DNA of 49,680 nucleotides from Discostella pseudostelligera (lineage: Eukaryota; Bacillariophyta; Thalassiosirophyceae; Thalassiosirales; Thalassiosiraceae): positions 1-49,680 of the forward strand of contig JALLBK010000093.1 of the NCBI GenBank assembly GCA_036940085.1. Reading direction: 5' to 3'. Each line of letters begins with the position of its first letter. Position 1 is the stretch's first letter. This document shows positions 22,501 to 33,674 of the stretch, piece after piece. The notes under the pieces were generated by a model. The model saw only the letters and a program-made list of their open reading frames with translations. It made no database searches and was not told the origin of the DNA. Both the position numbers and the translations under genes were made by a program.

Positions 22501-25500
22501 TGAGAGAGGAGGATCATGTGGGAAACTCACCAGTTTTCCCATCGCCACCTCTTGATATTTCTACTCGAACTACTGAATATGGCTCAAAACTAACGTCAAA
22601 AGGATCATACAGAGCCTCGGACATCGCAACAACATCAACAGTTGGGGCCAATGAGCAGCCCCTTCCACATGACAAGGTGGTCAGCGTCTCTTCTTCTTCG
22701 CCTCCCACCATTTTCGATTGCACCGGAGATGATGGCAACTCTGTTTCGTCATCGTCATCGTCGTGCCCGTCGTCATCGTCCGCAATGTCGACCTCATCTT
22801 CGTCGTCGTCGTCGTCGTCTGATTCTTCTTCCGGCAACACCAGAAATGAAGAGAACAATTCACAACCGACTACCCCGACCTCTCAGCTCGGGGCAGTGAA
22901 CAACACTACCACAATAGATCCCGTCAATCATGTCACCAATAATGCGCATGCACCATCAAAGTCGTCAAGAAAGCGTCCACCAGCAGCTATTACAACTATT
23001 GGATCTTCGACAACATTGCCTGTAAGATCATCGACATCATCACTACAAAATGGCGGCGTCGAGGCTCCCACCTCATTAAGTCGACTTTGGCCCGATCCGT
23101 CAGACATCATTAAAGCATTGACGAGGTGGGCACCACCTGTTGCCGAAGTGCGAAGGAACTCACGCCACCTCAAACAGACTGTAGATTTTTTTGGTCCAAT
23201 ACGATGCAACGACTACTATCCGTCGAAAAATGAACAACCGAGGTATAATCCACTTTTACAATCCAGCTACCTGAGTCGAAATGGAGATATTCCACGTGAA
23301 TTCAAGAATGCGGATGAAGTTATAGACGTAATGGCATCAACGGTGAGTATGCGCTTGTGGAAATTATATCATAACTTCCCTGCCCATAATATTTCTAATA
23401 GTTCTGCAACAGTTATTGAACGAGGGTCTGTTTCAGATCAACAATGATTATCATGCAGAGAAGTACAGCAATGGCAGATGGAATCGTTGTCCGTACCGAA
23501 TGAGGTAAATAGATCTGCCCATATGTCTAGTTTGTGCATTGCATTTCATCACAATCCTAATCCTATCTTTCGATCAATCGTATGTCGAGAAGATTGACGA
23601 AATTGACCGAAGGTGAAGCTTTCAGGCTGCTCGATTTGTGTTCATTCTGCATCGGGTTGCTCACAATCATTCACCAATTTTACGTCAGTGTCTCCGATCT
23701 TTCAGTAAGTCTTTGTCGCTACCTAGGTGTTGCATTGCAATCATTCATCGACACAATTAACCTTTTGAGACACTGTATGAACCTCTAGATCCAAATCATC
23801 CTTTGATGAAAGCATCAAGTTGTATGAGGCGCAATTCAGTGCACACGGTGAAAACAATTTACCCCCTGTGAGTTTGTCTCTGATAATTTGTTGCGTATTC
23901 TTCCATCATTTCACACGCTAGAACATTGCAACTACACATACCCTATTTGTTATCTTCGCAGTCGAACCTCAGCGAGTTGTATTGCATGCATTTTAGTGCA
24001 TGGGAAGGATGCAAGGTAGGTGTTTCTTCTTCTTGGTAACTTGTTAATGATAAATTGCGCATCTCATACCGTCTACCCCTTGGGATAGTTTGGCATTGTC
24101 GCTCATGACTTCCCAACAACTTTCACATTTCGCACGTATACTGAAGGGAAATCGTTATTGAAGCTATGGCTGGTGGTGCACCAGAATGAGCGACAAATTA
24201 AAGAGTCAGGATGGCTCTCCCGGGAGGATTTCAGGCAGCTATTAGACCCATTTCACAATGACCTTACAGTGAAGCCAAATACGATGTTCACTTTGATCTC
24301 ATGTGGGTCCACAACCAATGTCGTTAGGCAGTTTGAGGCAATGTAAGTAGCAGTGTGTTTGTTTTTGAGTGGTATTGTTGTGAATGTTTCGAGTGAGAAC
24401 TCTAACCCCACTACGCATTCACTCTCTCTCACTCTCAAACCCCCGACGCGAATCCAAAACCTGACGATATCAACTAGAAAATGCCTTCCATACCTTAAGC
24501 CGCATCTGCAGAGAGCATTATTTTCATCATACAATACAAGCATTCCCACATCGACAACGACAACCAAGCCACGTTCGTTACCTATCGACGTATGGAATCG
24601 CCTTAAAAGCAGCCATAACTCGTATCAGCTTTCTGCCATTTCCAAAATCTTGACGGGTTCATGCAGAGAAAACGTCTGTTTAGTGCAAGGGCCTCCAGGC
24701 ACAGGTAAAAGTAGCACCATCGTTGGACTTGTTAGTGCTCTGCTCTCGGGTAAAGCTCCGCTCCCTCAGCAGCGTCAGTCTGGATGTTTAATACACCCAG
24801 GCAAGACTATGGGCTTAACTTTTGCTGAGCCCCAGGCTAGAAATCGCATTTTGATTTGCGCCGCAACAAATCAGGCAGTCGACAGTCTAGCATGGAAGAT
24901 CAAGCAAGGGTCGCGTAAGTGCTCGACTTCGTTATATTCTTCTTCATATATTCTGATGTGAATTCCGCTTATTCCTCTCATACCCGTTGCTCTATCGCAA
25001 TAGTTGGACCCTCTGGTAAGGTGGGGGACTTCGCCCTAGCTCGGTTCGGTAGTTTGCCTTGGGAGAGCTCGCGCAATTTGACGGATCAGAAGCCAGAAAT
25101 ACTCTCTTCGATGGAGGATTTCTTGTACGAAATTAATGTTGATCGCAGAGCGGGTGATGGAATGCAAGATTTTGAATACTACGAAGAAGAACAGGAGCAA
25201 GTAATGAGCTGGTCGCCAGAGAAAATGAAGCCCCAGCGCAAAAAGAGAAGAAAGATTGTTGGAAGAGCAAAGGTTCGATCTCAGGTTTTGGCCAGTTGTA
25301 GTGTGGTCATCACAACTCTCAGTGGGGCTGGATCAAAAGCGTTCATTGATGCTGTGTGTAGAGACCCTACCCGAAACGACTCTGAATTCGACGCCGTTAT
25401 TATCGATGAAGCATGTCAAGCATCTGAGCCGGAGTCTCTCATACCCTTCAAATTCAACCCAACTACTATTACTTTAGTAGGTAAGCAGTTGCGTTCGTTT

Positions 25501-26524
25501 CGCAATTTATTTTTCTGCATTTTTGAGAACTAACATCCTCTGTTGTCGATTTATTTACAGGCGATCCACAGCAACTCCCTGTGTTGACTCTATCTGGCTC
25601 TTCTACAGATAACAAATTGTACGAGCGGTCGCTCTTTGAGAGACTGCAGTCACTTAATTTTCCAACGATTCTTCTGCGCAATCAATATAGGATGCATGAA
25701 GACATTGCTGCCTTCCCATCCCAACAATTTTACCAGGGAAAACTAATCACTCCTAACAGTATCAAGGATCGACCGGCTCCGCCTTGGTCCACCTGCCCAT
25801 GCTTTCCTCCCGTATGCTTCTGGGATACGAACGGACACAACGTGCCCGATAGCGGCTGTGGGTTCCGCAATAACCAAGAAGTGGAGTTCATTACCAAATC
25901 AATCTTGTCAACGTTCGCCCAAACGTTTTTGAATCGATCCGATGAAGTTGTCAGTATAGGCATAATTTCATTCTACAGAGATCAGGTAAATTCGATCTTG
26001 TGTAACTAATGGGCCGCATCAATATTTGTCCGTACGTAACAATGTATCGCCCTTTTGTTTCTAATTCTGCAGGTGAAGCTTCTTTCGGAGCAAGTCGCGA
26101 AGATTCCTGCATTAAAGAATTCTATGATGAATATTAAAGTTGCGACTGTTGATGGCTTTCAAGGGTCTGAATGTGATATTGTCATTTTGTCCTGTGTTCG
26201 ATCACATTCACACGCAATGAGAGGTAAGATCGAAAAGGACTCAATAAATTTCTTTGCATTATATCACACCACGCCACTCACTTAGCAACGTCTTCAGATG
26301 GCGCAAGGAGAAACGCTGTTGGCTTTTTAAATGACTATCGTAGACTGAACGTGGCACTAACACGTGCCAAGTATTCACTTTGGATAGTGGGGAACGCAGA
26401 GGTGTTGAATTCATCCGACCTTTGGCGGAAGCTATTGCAAGAAATGAATAGGCGTAGAGTCTTGCGACATGAAGTTGAATTCAGGGATATCTTTGCAAGA
26501 TGGAAGTCGGCCAATGCATTCTAG
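19556..26524 (+). CDS. DUF6824 domain fused to SEN1/UPF1-type superfamily 1 helicase
   Basis: Exons: 19556-19883, 20017-23342, 23413-23504, 23789-23867, 23962-24015, 24089-24342, 24478-24914, 25004-25480, 25561-25985, 26073-26223 and 26298-26524, about 1,950 residues. All joins fit in phase; a further small exon within 23580-23637 is possible. The N-terminus has the DUF6824 signature NPNDVLSGRGKHVNSHPGN. The splice gives ELAWKK|VAKALRD. A roughly 1,000-residue low-complexity linker follows, with a Gln/His run, six degenerate repeats and a Ser run. The C-terminal 700 residues carry helicase motifs: QGPPGTGKSST, VIIDEACQ, VGDPQQLP, RNQYRMHEDIA, VATVDGFQGSECDIVILS and LNVALTRAKYSLWIVGN. SEN1 and UPF1 enzymes unwind RNA or RNA-DNA hybrids in termination and decay. 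One transcript is inferred, not proven: the frame is open across the junction, but an internal promoter cannot be excluded. Confidence 0.75.
20865..21895 (+). repeat. Six degenerate tandem protein repeats inside the helicase-fusion linker
   Basis: Within exon 2 the protein repeats a unit of about 48-60 residues. Each unit starts near HNIDASSTVTPAVRKAR and runs through TDHAIAERTTTNALNADD to KADRAGGTRK. Six units are recognisable, the last strongly decayed. Units 2 and 4 are longer and share RPGKADRAGGTRK, while units 1 and 3 are shorter and lack it, so a two-unit block appears to have been duplicated. Nucleotide strings such as 'gcagtacggaaagctagaa' recur between units, so the expansion is fairly recent. 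Confidence 0.75.
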
Positions 26525-26606
26525 CGTTCTCCTTTTGCTGATAATTACATTTCTAACCGTCAAACTTACGCTCTCAAAGCCAAACTTATTGATAATATCG
26601 TACATT

Positions 26607-28091
26607 TTACAGCACATCACTTCGTTCATTTGTTAACGATTCTCGGCATTCTAATGCACGCCTTCCAAGTTGATACTCGACGTAGAGTTGAAGAGCATGG
26701 TCACACACCTTCACACTCCCCAGTGGCAGTTTTTGTAGTATGAACAATTCGTACGCTGCCCAACCATACTGTCCGATGTTATGCAAGCTCTTCACCTGAC
26801 TTTCCGTGAGGGAAAATGGATCATTATTTACAGTCAGGAAAAGATATTCTCGTGAAAAGCGAATCAATCCCTTTGCCCTCTTGATACCTAAGCCAAGTGG
26901 TGAAATGACGCGTGAGATATCTTCCCAGTTGGTTTCGCTGGCAGTGGAATGTACATCCGGCCACCGCTGAAAGAAATTGTGCAATACTTTGTCGACTTGT
27001 GTCCTCGTCGTGACATTTAAGCATATCGTGGATACTAATAACTTCCATGGATCGTGTACAAACAACTCTTCCAATAATCCTAACGGCGAGTAGAGTGGGT
27101 TAATTGAAGTTACGACGTCAATCATGAGAGTAGAAGCGGTGAGTTTTGTTGTTGATGATGGCCTTTGTGTTGAAAGTAATGTATTCATGTAGTTGATTGC
27201 TTTTGTCTTCGTATTGAATTCCATGCCATCTGGAGAAATGTAGATCAATGGCGAAGATCTGTTTGATTTCTTGACCGTATGCCTGCTTTCTAATGAAGCC
27301 GAAGTAGATGTCCGAGGGTACTGTCGACACCGCCAACCAGAGAGTATCTTGTCTTTCTTTAGACTAAGAGAAACATTGCGTTTCCCGGAGCAGTCTATCA
27401 TTTTGACATCCCTCCAAAGCAAAGAAAACTCCCGAATTGGGTGATATGCCCGAAGGAAACATTCTTGGCTGCATAAATGACGTACCGATTGATGAAATGC
27501 TTTCTCAATGAAGTTTGCGGGAGACAACGACTTTGAATGGCGGTCTTTGTTGTCAGTACCGGCAGATTTCGATAAGGTGGTATCAAATTTTTGTTCAAAT
27601 ACAGTACATCCACCAAAGTAAATATTGATCATGATGAGAGAATATTCCAACTCGCTTTCGCAGTCACCTGCTGTAGGAGTACGATGCAGAAAATTCAGAT
27701 CAACGTCACATTGACATGTTTCAATATCTTCTCCACTTTGGCCACTACCTCTGGTACGAAGACTGAAACCACCATACAATGCATCAATCAGGGAATTGTA
27801 CTCGCATATCGCCATATAAATCGAGGAGGGAGATGTCATGAACATGGGACTTTTCACTATTGGCTTTGATGGTCGTTGTTTTGCTAATTGAATTAATTTT
27901 GCTGATGCTGGTGGAGTGCTAAAGGATTTCCCACTGCTCGCATTGGCACTGGCCTTTTCCTTTTCGCTATTTTGTCGCTCTCTTTTCCGTTTTGTTGTTG
28001 GACGCAATGATGGCGCCTCGTTGTAACCATGTTCATCCATCAGCAACCCGTACTGACGGACGTCGCCGGTGCCGTCGACGCTGATGATCAT
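26607..28091 (-). CDS. MBD4-like thymine DNA glycosylase with a methyl-CpG-binding-like domain
   Basis: An intronless frame of 494 residues. Residues 340-480 match the MBD4 glycosylase of the HhH-GPD superfamily: VHDPWKLLVSTICLNVTTRT, NWEDISRVISPLGLGIKRAKGL (cited in part), LHNIGQYGWAAY, and VKVCDHALQLYVEYQ, where D464 aligns with the catalytic Asp of the animal enzyme. MBD4 removes T or U from G mismatches arising by deamination of (methyl)cytosine. Residues about 250-303 resemble a methyl-CpG-binding domain: SGWRCRQYPR, then YISPDGMEFNTKTKAINYM. The N-terminus has a basic, lysine-rich stretch (TTKRKRERQNSEKEK), a probable nuclear signal. Residues 90-235 are unrecognised, with several Cys and His. 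The gene is tail-to-tail with the helicase gene, with only 82 bp between stop codons. Confidence 0.8.
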   Translation of the reverse strand: MIISVDGTGDVRQYGLLMDEHGYNEAPSLRPTTKRKRERQNSEKEKASANASSGKSFSTPPASAKLIQLAKQRPSKPIVKSPMFMTSPSSIYMAICEYNSLIDALYGGFSLRTRGSGQSGEDIETCQCDVDLNFLHRTPTAGDCESELEYSLIMINIYFGGCTVFEQKFDTTLSKSAGTDNKDRHSKSLSPANFIEKAFHQSVRHLCSQECFLRAYHPIREFSLLWRDVKMIDCSGKRNVSLSLKKDKILSGWRCRQYPRTSTSASLESRHTVKKSNRSSPLIYISPDGMEFNTKTKAINYMNTLLSTQRPSSTTKLTASTLMIDVVTSINPLYSPLGLLEELFVHDPWKLLVSTICLNVTTRTQVDKVLHNFFQRWPDVHSTASETNWEDISRVISPLGLGIKRAKGLIRFSREYLFLTVNNDPFSLTESQVKSLHNIGQYGWAAYELFILQKLPLGSVKVCDHALQLYVEYQLGRRALECRESLTNERSDVL

Positions 28092-28971
28092 GGGCTGTGC
28101 GGGACGTCGAGTTGTTGTTGCTGCTGTAGCGGACGATGTCGTATCGAGGGAGTGATATGAAATGTTCTATTTATTTGGGTCGCTGAATACTCCATTACCA
28201 AATAGTAATAATATGTGCTTCACCACGAGCAGTAGCAGTAAGTAGTAGTATGTAGTGGTCCAGGTCATGGTGTCTAGGTCTCTAGGTCATGGTCCATGTG
28301 CGATGGGTCCTCTTGTGTTCTTCGGGATCGGTACTAATTCCTATGTAGCTTTTCCTGTGGCATTTTGGCGGGAACATTCTGCCGCCGCATCTCACGCTGC
28401 TACGTGGAATATTAATTACTACGAGCCCTACTAGAATTTACACAGGTCCGCAGCGAGACAGCAGCGAGAGAGTTGTGGGATTTCATACGAGAGTGTACAG
28501 AGGCCTACGTAGGACCACTTTTTGCTGCCGGACTTTGTTAGGACTACACTCTCGTACAAAATCCCACAACTGTCGCGCTGCTGTCGCGTTGCTGTCTCGC
28601 TGCCGTCTCGCTGCCGTCTCGTTGCGGACCGGTGTAAATTTTAGGAGGGCTCGTAGTACTTTAGAGGCGGCAACTCACCCTGCCACGTGGATGAAGCATT
28701 TTGACTCACCCTGCCACGTGGAATACAGATCCTGATCCACTGAATTCACTACATATTCCACGTGGAGTTCTCAATTCCACTCCTCCTGCCACGTGGAATT
28801 CAGATTCTGTACATACCAGTGATCAGAGTGGAGTGGAGATTGGGGATGAACAATGGCGGCCGACGGCATGACCTACCTACTAGCGGTATCTACTTGATTC
28901 ATGGTGCATAGCAATTCCCTACTCATCACTCAGCCACATCAGCGCTATCCATAATTTCTGAACAAAAAATA
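28092..28971. promoter_or_regulatory. Divergent promoter holding G-boxes, an E2F-like site and a foldback element
   Basis: This 880-bp spacer lies between the divergent glycosylase and coiled-coil genes. It contains TTTGGCGGGAA at 28364-28374 and a series of CACGTGG or TACGTGG elements, near 28401, 28682, 28713, 28758 and 28788, four of them within 'TGCCACGTGGA' or 'TTCCACGTGGA'. Two of these sit in a 29-bp-spaced direct repeat beginning ACTCACCCTGCCACGTGGA. A large inverted repeat interrupts the region (separate entry). G-boxes are binding sites for bZIP and bHLH factors. Confidence 0.5.
28417..28658. mobile_element. MITE-like foldback element (long imperfect inverted repeat)
   Basis: A segment of about 240 bp folds on itself. 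The left arm starts TACTACGAGCCCTA and the right arm ends AGGGCTCGTAGTA. Pairing continues inward through AATTTACAC with GTGTAAATT, GGTCCGCA with TGCGGACC, the GCAGCGAGACAGC series with its complement, AGTTGTGGGAT with ATCCCACAACT, and ACGAGAGTGTA with TACACTCTCGT. The right arm has extra GCTGTCTC copies. There is no coding capacity. A target-site duplication is not clear. It could be a non-autonomous transposon or a structured regulatory hairpin. Confidence 0.6.
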
Positions 28972-29462
28972 ATGTCATCGTCGACGAACAATAATTCTAT
29001 TCCTCCGCCAACTGGCACATCCGCGTCGGCGGCGGCATCAGCAACCGCGTCAGCCGCCTCCGAAGACGAATATGTCCGTCTCAAGTTAGAACTTGCACAA
29101 GTGACAGCGGCCACCGATACCAATAGATTGCAGTCTCGAACGCTAATATCTGAACGAGATGGTCGACGTGAGGATACGGAGAAAATAATAGCGGAGACAG
29201 AGGGGCAGCAGGTTTGTTCCACATTGTGTGTGTGCACCAGTCTCGTTTAAGATGATGATTGGATATGGATCAATGCATGCCATCTTATATCTTATTCGGT
29301 TCCTTCTTTCATGCATTTTTCATGTTGCGTCAGAAAATTATCCAACAGATAAAGGATTCGAATGAAAAACTGAGGTTGCAAATTAAGGTCGCAGAAAATG
29401 AAAGGAGGAGATTACTGGAGCTTATCGATGGAGATGGAGCGAATGGTAATGTTACCAGATGA
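28972..29462 (+). CDS. Small coiled-coil protein, unknown function
   Basis: Two exons, 28972-29211 and 29334-29462, joined in phase 0 (CAGCAG|GTTTGT ... TCAG|AAAATT), give 122 residues. The first 30 residues are Ser/Asn/Pro/Ala-rich and probably disordered. Most of the rest has heptad-like spacing of Leu, Ile and Val amid charged residues (EYVRLKLELAQVT, then KIIQQIKDSNEKLRLQIKVAENERRRLLEL), so a coiled coil is likely. No family is recognised. The donor GTTTGT is weak, but reading through it would stop soon after and lose the coiled coil. Confidence 0.55.
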
Positions 29463-29611
29463 CATCTGTTTCGTTGTATACTAGAGAGTGATGTTTATTT
29501 AATAAATAGTATACACTGAAGCAAGGAAGCAATCGTTAAATCTTGCGACCTAATATGAAAATTATACTGCTATCACTTCGAATCACATGATGCCTGCAAC
29601 TTGAAACGATT

Positions 29612-32600
29612 TCATCGTCTGAGACTCGACAGATTTGATTCCGATCCTTGCTGTTTCTTCGCCTTTAAATTAGAAAGACTTGACTCTGTCCCTTCAATCC
29701 CGCCTCCCATTGGTGTGTGTCCGTCATAGGACGCCGCACCCTGCTCCAGTATAGAAAGGGTTTCAGATTGACCTGTCGTTGCATCCTCGCTATGTTTGGA
29801 TTGTGGTGCAAATGCAGATGACGACGTTGAATGGACACCGCCACCACTCATAATTCCTCCACCTGCCCTAGTATCCGATTGAACATCGTCGTTCATACTC
29901 CTATAATGTTGACGACGCAGCGCTCTCACAACGGCCATACTATTTTCACCCAATGCGTCAATTACCTCCGAGGACGGATCCATGCCCAAATTCAAAGACA
30001 TTTCAAAGTGTAAATTGATCTCGTGCTCATCGCCATTGTTCTGTTTCAAGGTAGATGCAAGCTCATAGTGAGCAGATGCTGTAGATGATGACTCAGGAAA
30101 TGATAACGCTCTCGTGAATTCGGTGATTGCTGTTTCTAGCTCCCCCAGTATCTGACGAGACGAGTGGTGGAAGTTGACAATGGTATCGAAGATTTGGTTG
30201 AGTTGGAAGTGACAAAAAGATCTAGCGAGGTAACGCGTTAAACTTACCACATATGCGCGCCCAACCAGTACTAAAAGTTCCACATGAACATCGTCCTCCA
30301 TGTGAACATTTTTAACCTTGTTGAAGAGATCAATCACTGACCGGGCATCGTCTTTCAGCAAAGCTAGTTTTCCTAGTTCAACTATGCTGCCAACATGATA
30401 AGGAGTTTGGGTATCGTTACGTGTTGCGATGAATTCATTTGCAAAAGAAAATGCCTGAATGGCGTCACGCTTCTTGTCCTCTTGTTCGATACCTTGCCTT
30501 ACAATCTCCAAGCCGATTTCATGATAGATATCAGCAGCAATCACAGCAGTGTGCGCGTATGCATTCAACTGCTTCAGAGTCTCTAGTTTTTTGTGAGGGG
30601 ATGTCTTGGCAAGTACCACTGCTCTTCTCAGAATATTTTCACCAATACCTCCGGTCCCGGTCATTGCCAAAGGATCGACTTTGTCACCTTGAGTGATGGC
30701 TAATTTTGTCGCGTTGCCGTAAGCAAGAGCTGCGGTGTGCATTTGCTTGGTATTCCCAGCTCGTTCGAGGGCTGTAGCATAGCCAAGATATGCAGGGAGA
30801 TGCTCGGGTGCTTTCTTAATTACTTTCAAGAATTGTTTCGACGCCAGTGTATACTGTCTTTTGTCTAAATATGCGTCTGCCATCTTCATGTAAGACTTTG
30901 CTGTCGGACTGTAACACCCAAGGACAGCAATGAGCAACAACTCAAGTATACAAGAAAGTAACATGCGTGTATAAGTACTCACGAGATTGGTGTAGGTGAC
31001 TTCAAAACTGGTGAAAAGAGAGGTGGCAATTCGATCGCAACGGAATCGGCGTCATCTTCTGATGCAACAGTAATTTGATCATCTGAGACAGACGTGTTCT
31101 GGGTTATTTCTATGATACCACTGTTTGCGGAGGCAATATGATCTGCAGAGGCTGGTTGGTTTTCAGCGGATTCAGCGTCGTTTTCCAGGTTGGCGTCGCT
31201 GCCGTCTAAGTCATGGTTGAGTTCTTCTATCTTGTCGGCATGAGCATCGTCGAGCGGAGAAGCCTCCTCAGGAATGACATCTACAGTTGTATTGTAATCT
31301 GCAATCTTTATCGCAGTCTGACTCGTCACGACGCTCTCGTCAATTACTTCTGAGACTCGCTTTGGAGGGATATCACTGGCAGCATTTCGTTCTTGTTGGT
31401 AATCGATCGCCCTGAAATGATCTAAATTCGGTGGTGAATTTGACGATCGATAGCCCAACCTCATTTCCTGTTCAAGGACTTTGTATCTCAGTCTTTCGAG
31501 CTCCAATTTCATCTCAAGTTCGAGGAATGATAAATCTTTCTTCTCGACAAACGTAGTGGATTCATCTGATTTTCCCGATGATTGATCTTCTTGGAAAACG
31601 TGTACTTTTTGCTCACTGCCTTCCCCGGCCATTTTCGCCATCAATTTGTCAAGATATGATGTTGAGGTGTCTAATTCATCTCCCGAGTTTGCAGCACTAA
31701 CCGCCCTCAATGCTGAGTCTACTGCCCCAGAAATATCGCCAGTTGACGCACGGGCTCTGGCTAATGAAAGTAATAGATGGGTACGCTGTGTTCCCTCTGT
31801 TGCGGCTTTCTCCAAAGCCGAAAGAGCATCCTGCATCTCCGGTTTTATAGCAGTTGGACCAAAGGGTGTTGACGAACCGGTATTTGTGTCCGCTTTGATC
31901 GGTTCATTCGACTCTTTGTCCGCCAAGATTCCGTTGGTTTCAATGTTGCCCGCATGTCCATCTGATGTCTCAGTAACATATTCTTTAGACGATTCGAAGA
32001 TTGATAATGCTGCAGCGTTCCTACGTTCTTCATCGTCCACTGGAAAATGCATCATGGTCGCTATCGTTTCCTTCTCATGCAAAGCATTTCTGGCCATTGC
32101 CAGATTTTGATGAACAATCGCACATGCCTCCTTTTGTCGGCTGAAAGGAAGTGCATCACTGCAGACCTCGCTTGTCAGCTCTAATTGTATTATAGCCTCT
32201 TCAAACTTCCCCATTTGTAGAAGCATTGCCCCCTCGTTCGATGAGATCACCCATGATTTCAGTTCTGACTGAGAAGATCGTAACGATGTCACCCAATCGA
32301 TAAAGTGAGTAGCTTTGACTCCAGCCGGAGCTTCCGACGAACTTTCCCCGTCCAGTAATATGTACGCAAGGCCTAGGTTGTGCATAGCAGCCATTCGGAT
32401 GGCAATGGCATCATCTGATTGATTGCGATCCGACTTATCGATTAGACCCACTGCTGCCTTGAGATGTTGAATTGATTGGAATTTGAATTGATTGTTATTG
32501 TTGGATTCATCATTGTCCATTCCGAGTAAAAGATACACCAATCCTAACCCACCACGGACTGAGGGCTCCGTCGGGTCAACTGCAGTCTGTGACCAAATAG

Positions 32601-33674
32601 CGATGATAGGGAAGTAAGTTGCCCATTCACTCACAATAAAAATTGCAATCAAGAGGAGAACCAACTCACTGCGGATTCAAAGCTATCTTTCGCCTTGGAT
32701 AGTAACTCTTTCTTAAATGATTGAGAGACATCCGACGAAGAGAACAATGCCAATCTTGCCTCCCCCATACAACGAAACGCCTTCGAAAGCAGTCTATTTT
32801 CGTTGACATCATATAATGCCCTGCCCAACCAACTTTCGTCGTGCAGCTGCTCACTATCCAAAATAAGAGCATGTAGGACACTCTCACAAACGGCTAATGA
32901 ACCAGAGGCATCGTCATACTTTCGAAGCAAATCGAAACCCAATTCTAATCGTTGTTCGAGTTGATCGGTTGGAATTGTTGCAGCCTTTTCCGTATCAAAT
33001 AATGTAGGGAGTATTGATAAAAGTTTGTGTCGATCCCAACTTTTCACAAAGTTGGTAATGTGTAGTTGGGCTGTTGATAGCGTAGTGCAAAGATCCAATA
33101 GCATGTTCATTGCGCTTCCTGTACTCATGTTGTTAATTACTGAATGCACATATGGACGTCCAAGGAATATGAGACTAATGATAAGAACCGCAGCTTTGAG
33201 CATGGCCATCAATGGTTTGTTTTTCCTGACATTACGCGCAGAAGTCTCTCTTTTCTTCCCTTTTCCATTCATTTCTGAAGAAGAATCGCGCTTTGGTGGC
33301 AGTAGAGGTTGCTGCTGATGCATCTGGGAGGGTTGCAATTTATTCTCGTGCATGCTCCGGTTCCCGTTGCCCTCTCGTTCTCGGCTTGTGCTGGTGCCAG
33401 TGACAGATTGATGCAGATACAATAATGGATGTTCTTTTTCGTCCTCCGGTATGATCACGGAGGGAGGTGAAACTTTTGCAATATTTTTTATCTCCAATCG
33501 ATTCTCGTGACGTAGGGCATCGTTGGATTTTGTATCATTACGCTGTTCCTCGTGACTGTCAATCTGCGCCGGGTGCTGCTGCTGCTGTTGCTGATGTTGC
33601 TGCCGTCTAGTAGACCCAGATTGCGTAGGCTTGGATGAGGACCTGCTGCTGCTGCTCTCTCCCATTAACTGCAT
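29612..33674 (-). CDS. TPR-repeat protein with one N-terminal transmembrane helix
   Basis: Four exons, 32670-33674, 30983-32586, 30248-30908 and 29612-30151, fit in phase to give 1,269 residues. The N-terminal 150 residues are Gln/Ser-rich. A hydrophobic segment at about 155-175 (MLKAAVLIISLIFLGRPYV) would anchor the protein. The remainder is helical. Clear tetratricopeptide-type stretches include SVRGGLGLVYLLLG, AMHNLGLAYILLDG, GAMLLQMGKFEEAIIQLELT, SYMKMADAYLDKRQYTLASKQF and LPAYLGYATALERAGNT. An acidic Ser-rich linker of about 150 residues separates the two TPR blocks. TPR proteins scaffold complexes; the partner is unknown. Gln runs at the N-terminus come from a CAG-type microsatellite. 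It shares the promoter 33675-34114 with the syntaxin gene. Confidence 0.7.

Noticed and set aside
23582..26524. Helicase as a separate gene starting at the ATG at 23582
   Set aside because: That ATG lies in a frame not needed by later exons, and the coding frame from the DUF6824 half continues in phase into the helicase exons. The fusion is the simpler reading.
28401..28800. G-box cluster as a CRISPR-like array
   Set aside because: Repeats are short, unevenly spaced and differ in flanks; the sequence is eukaryotic.
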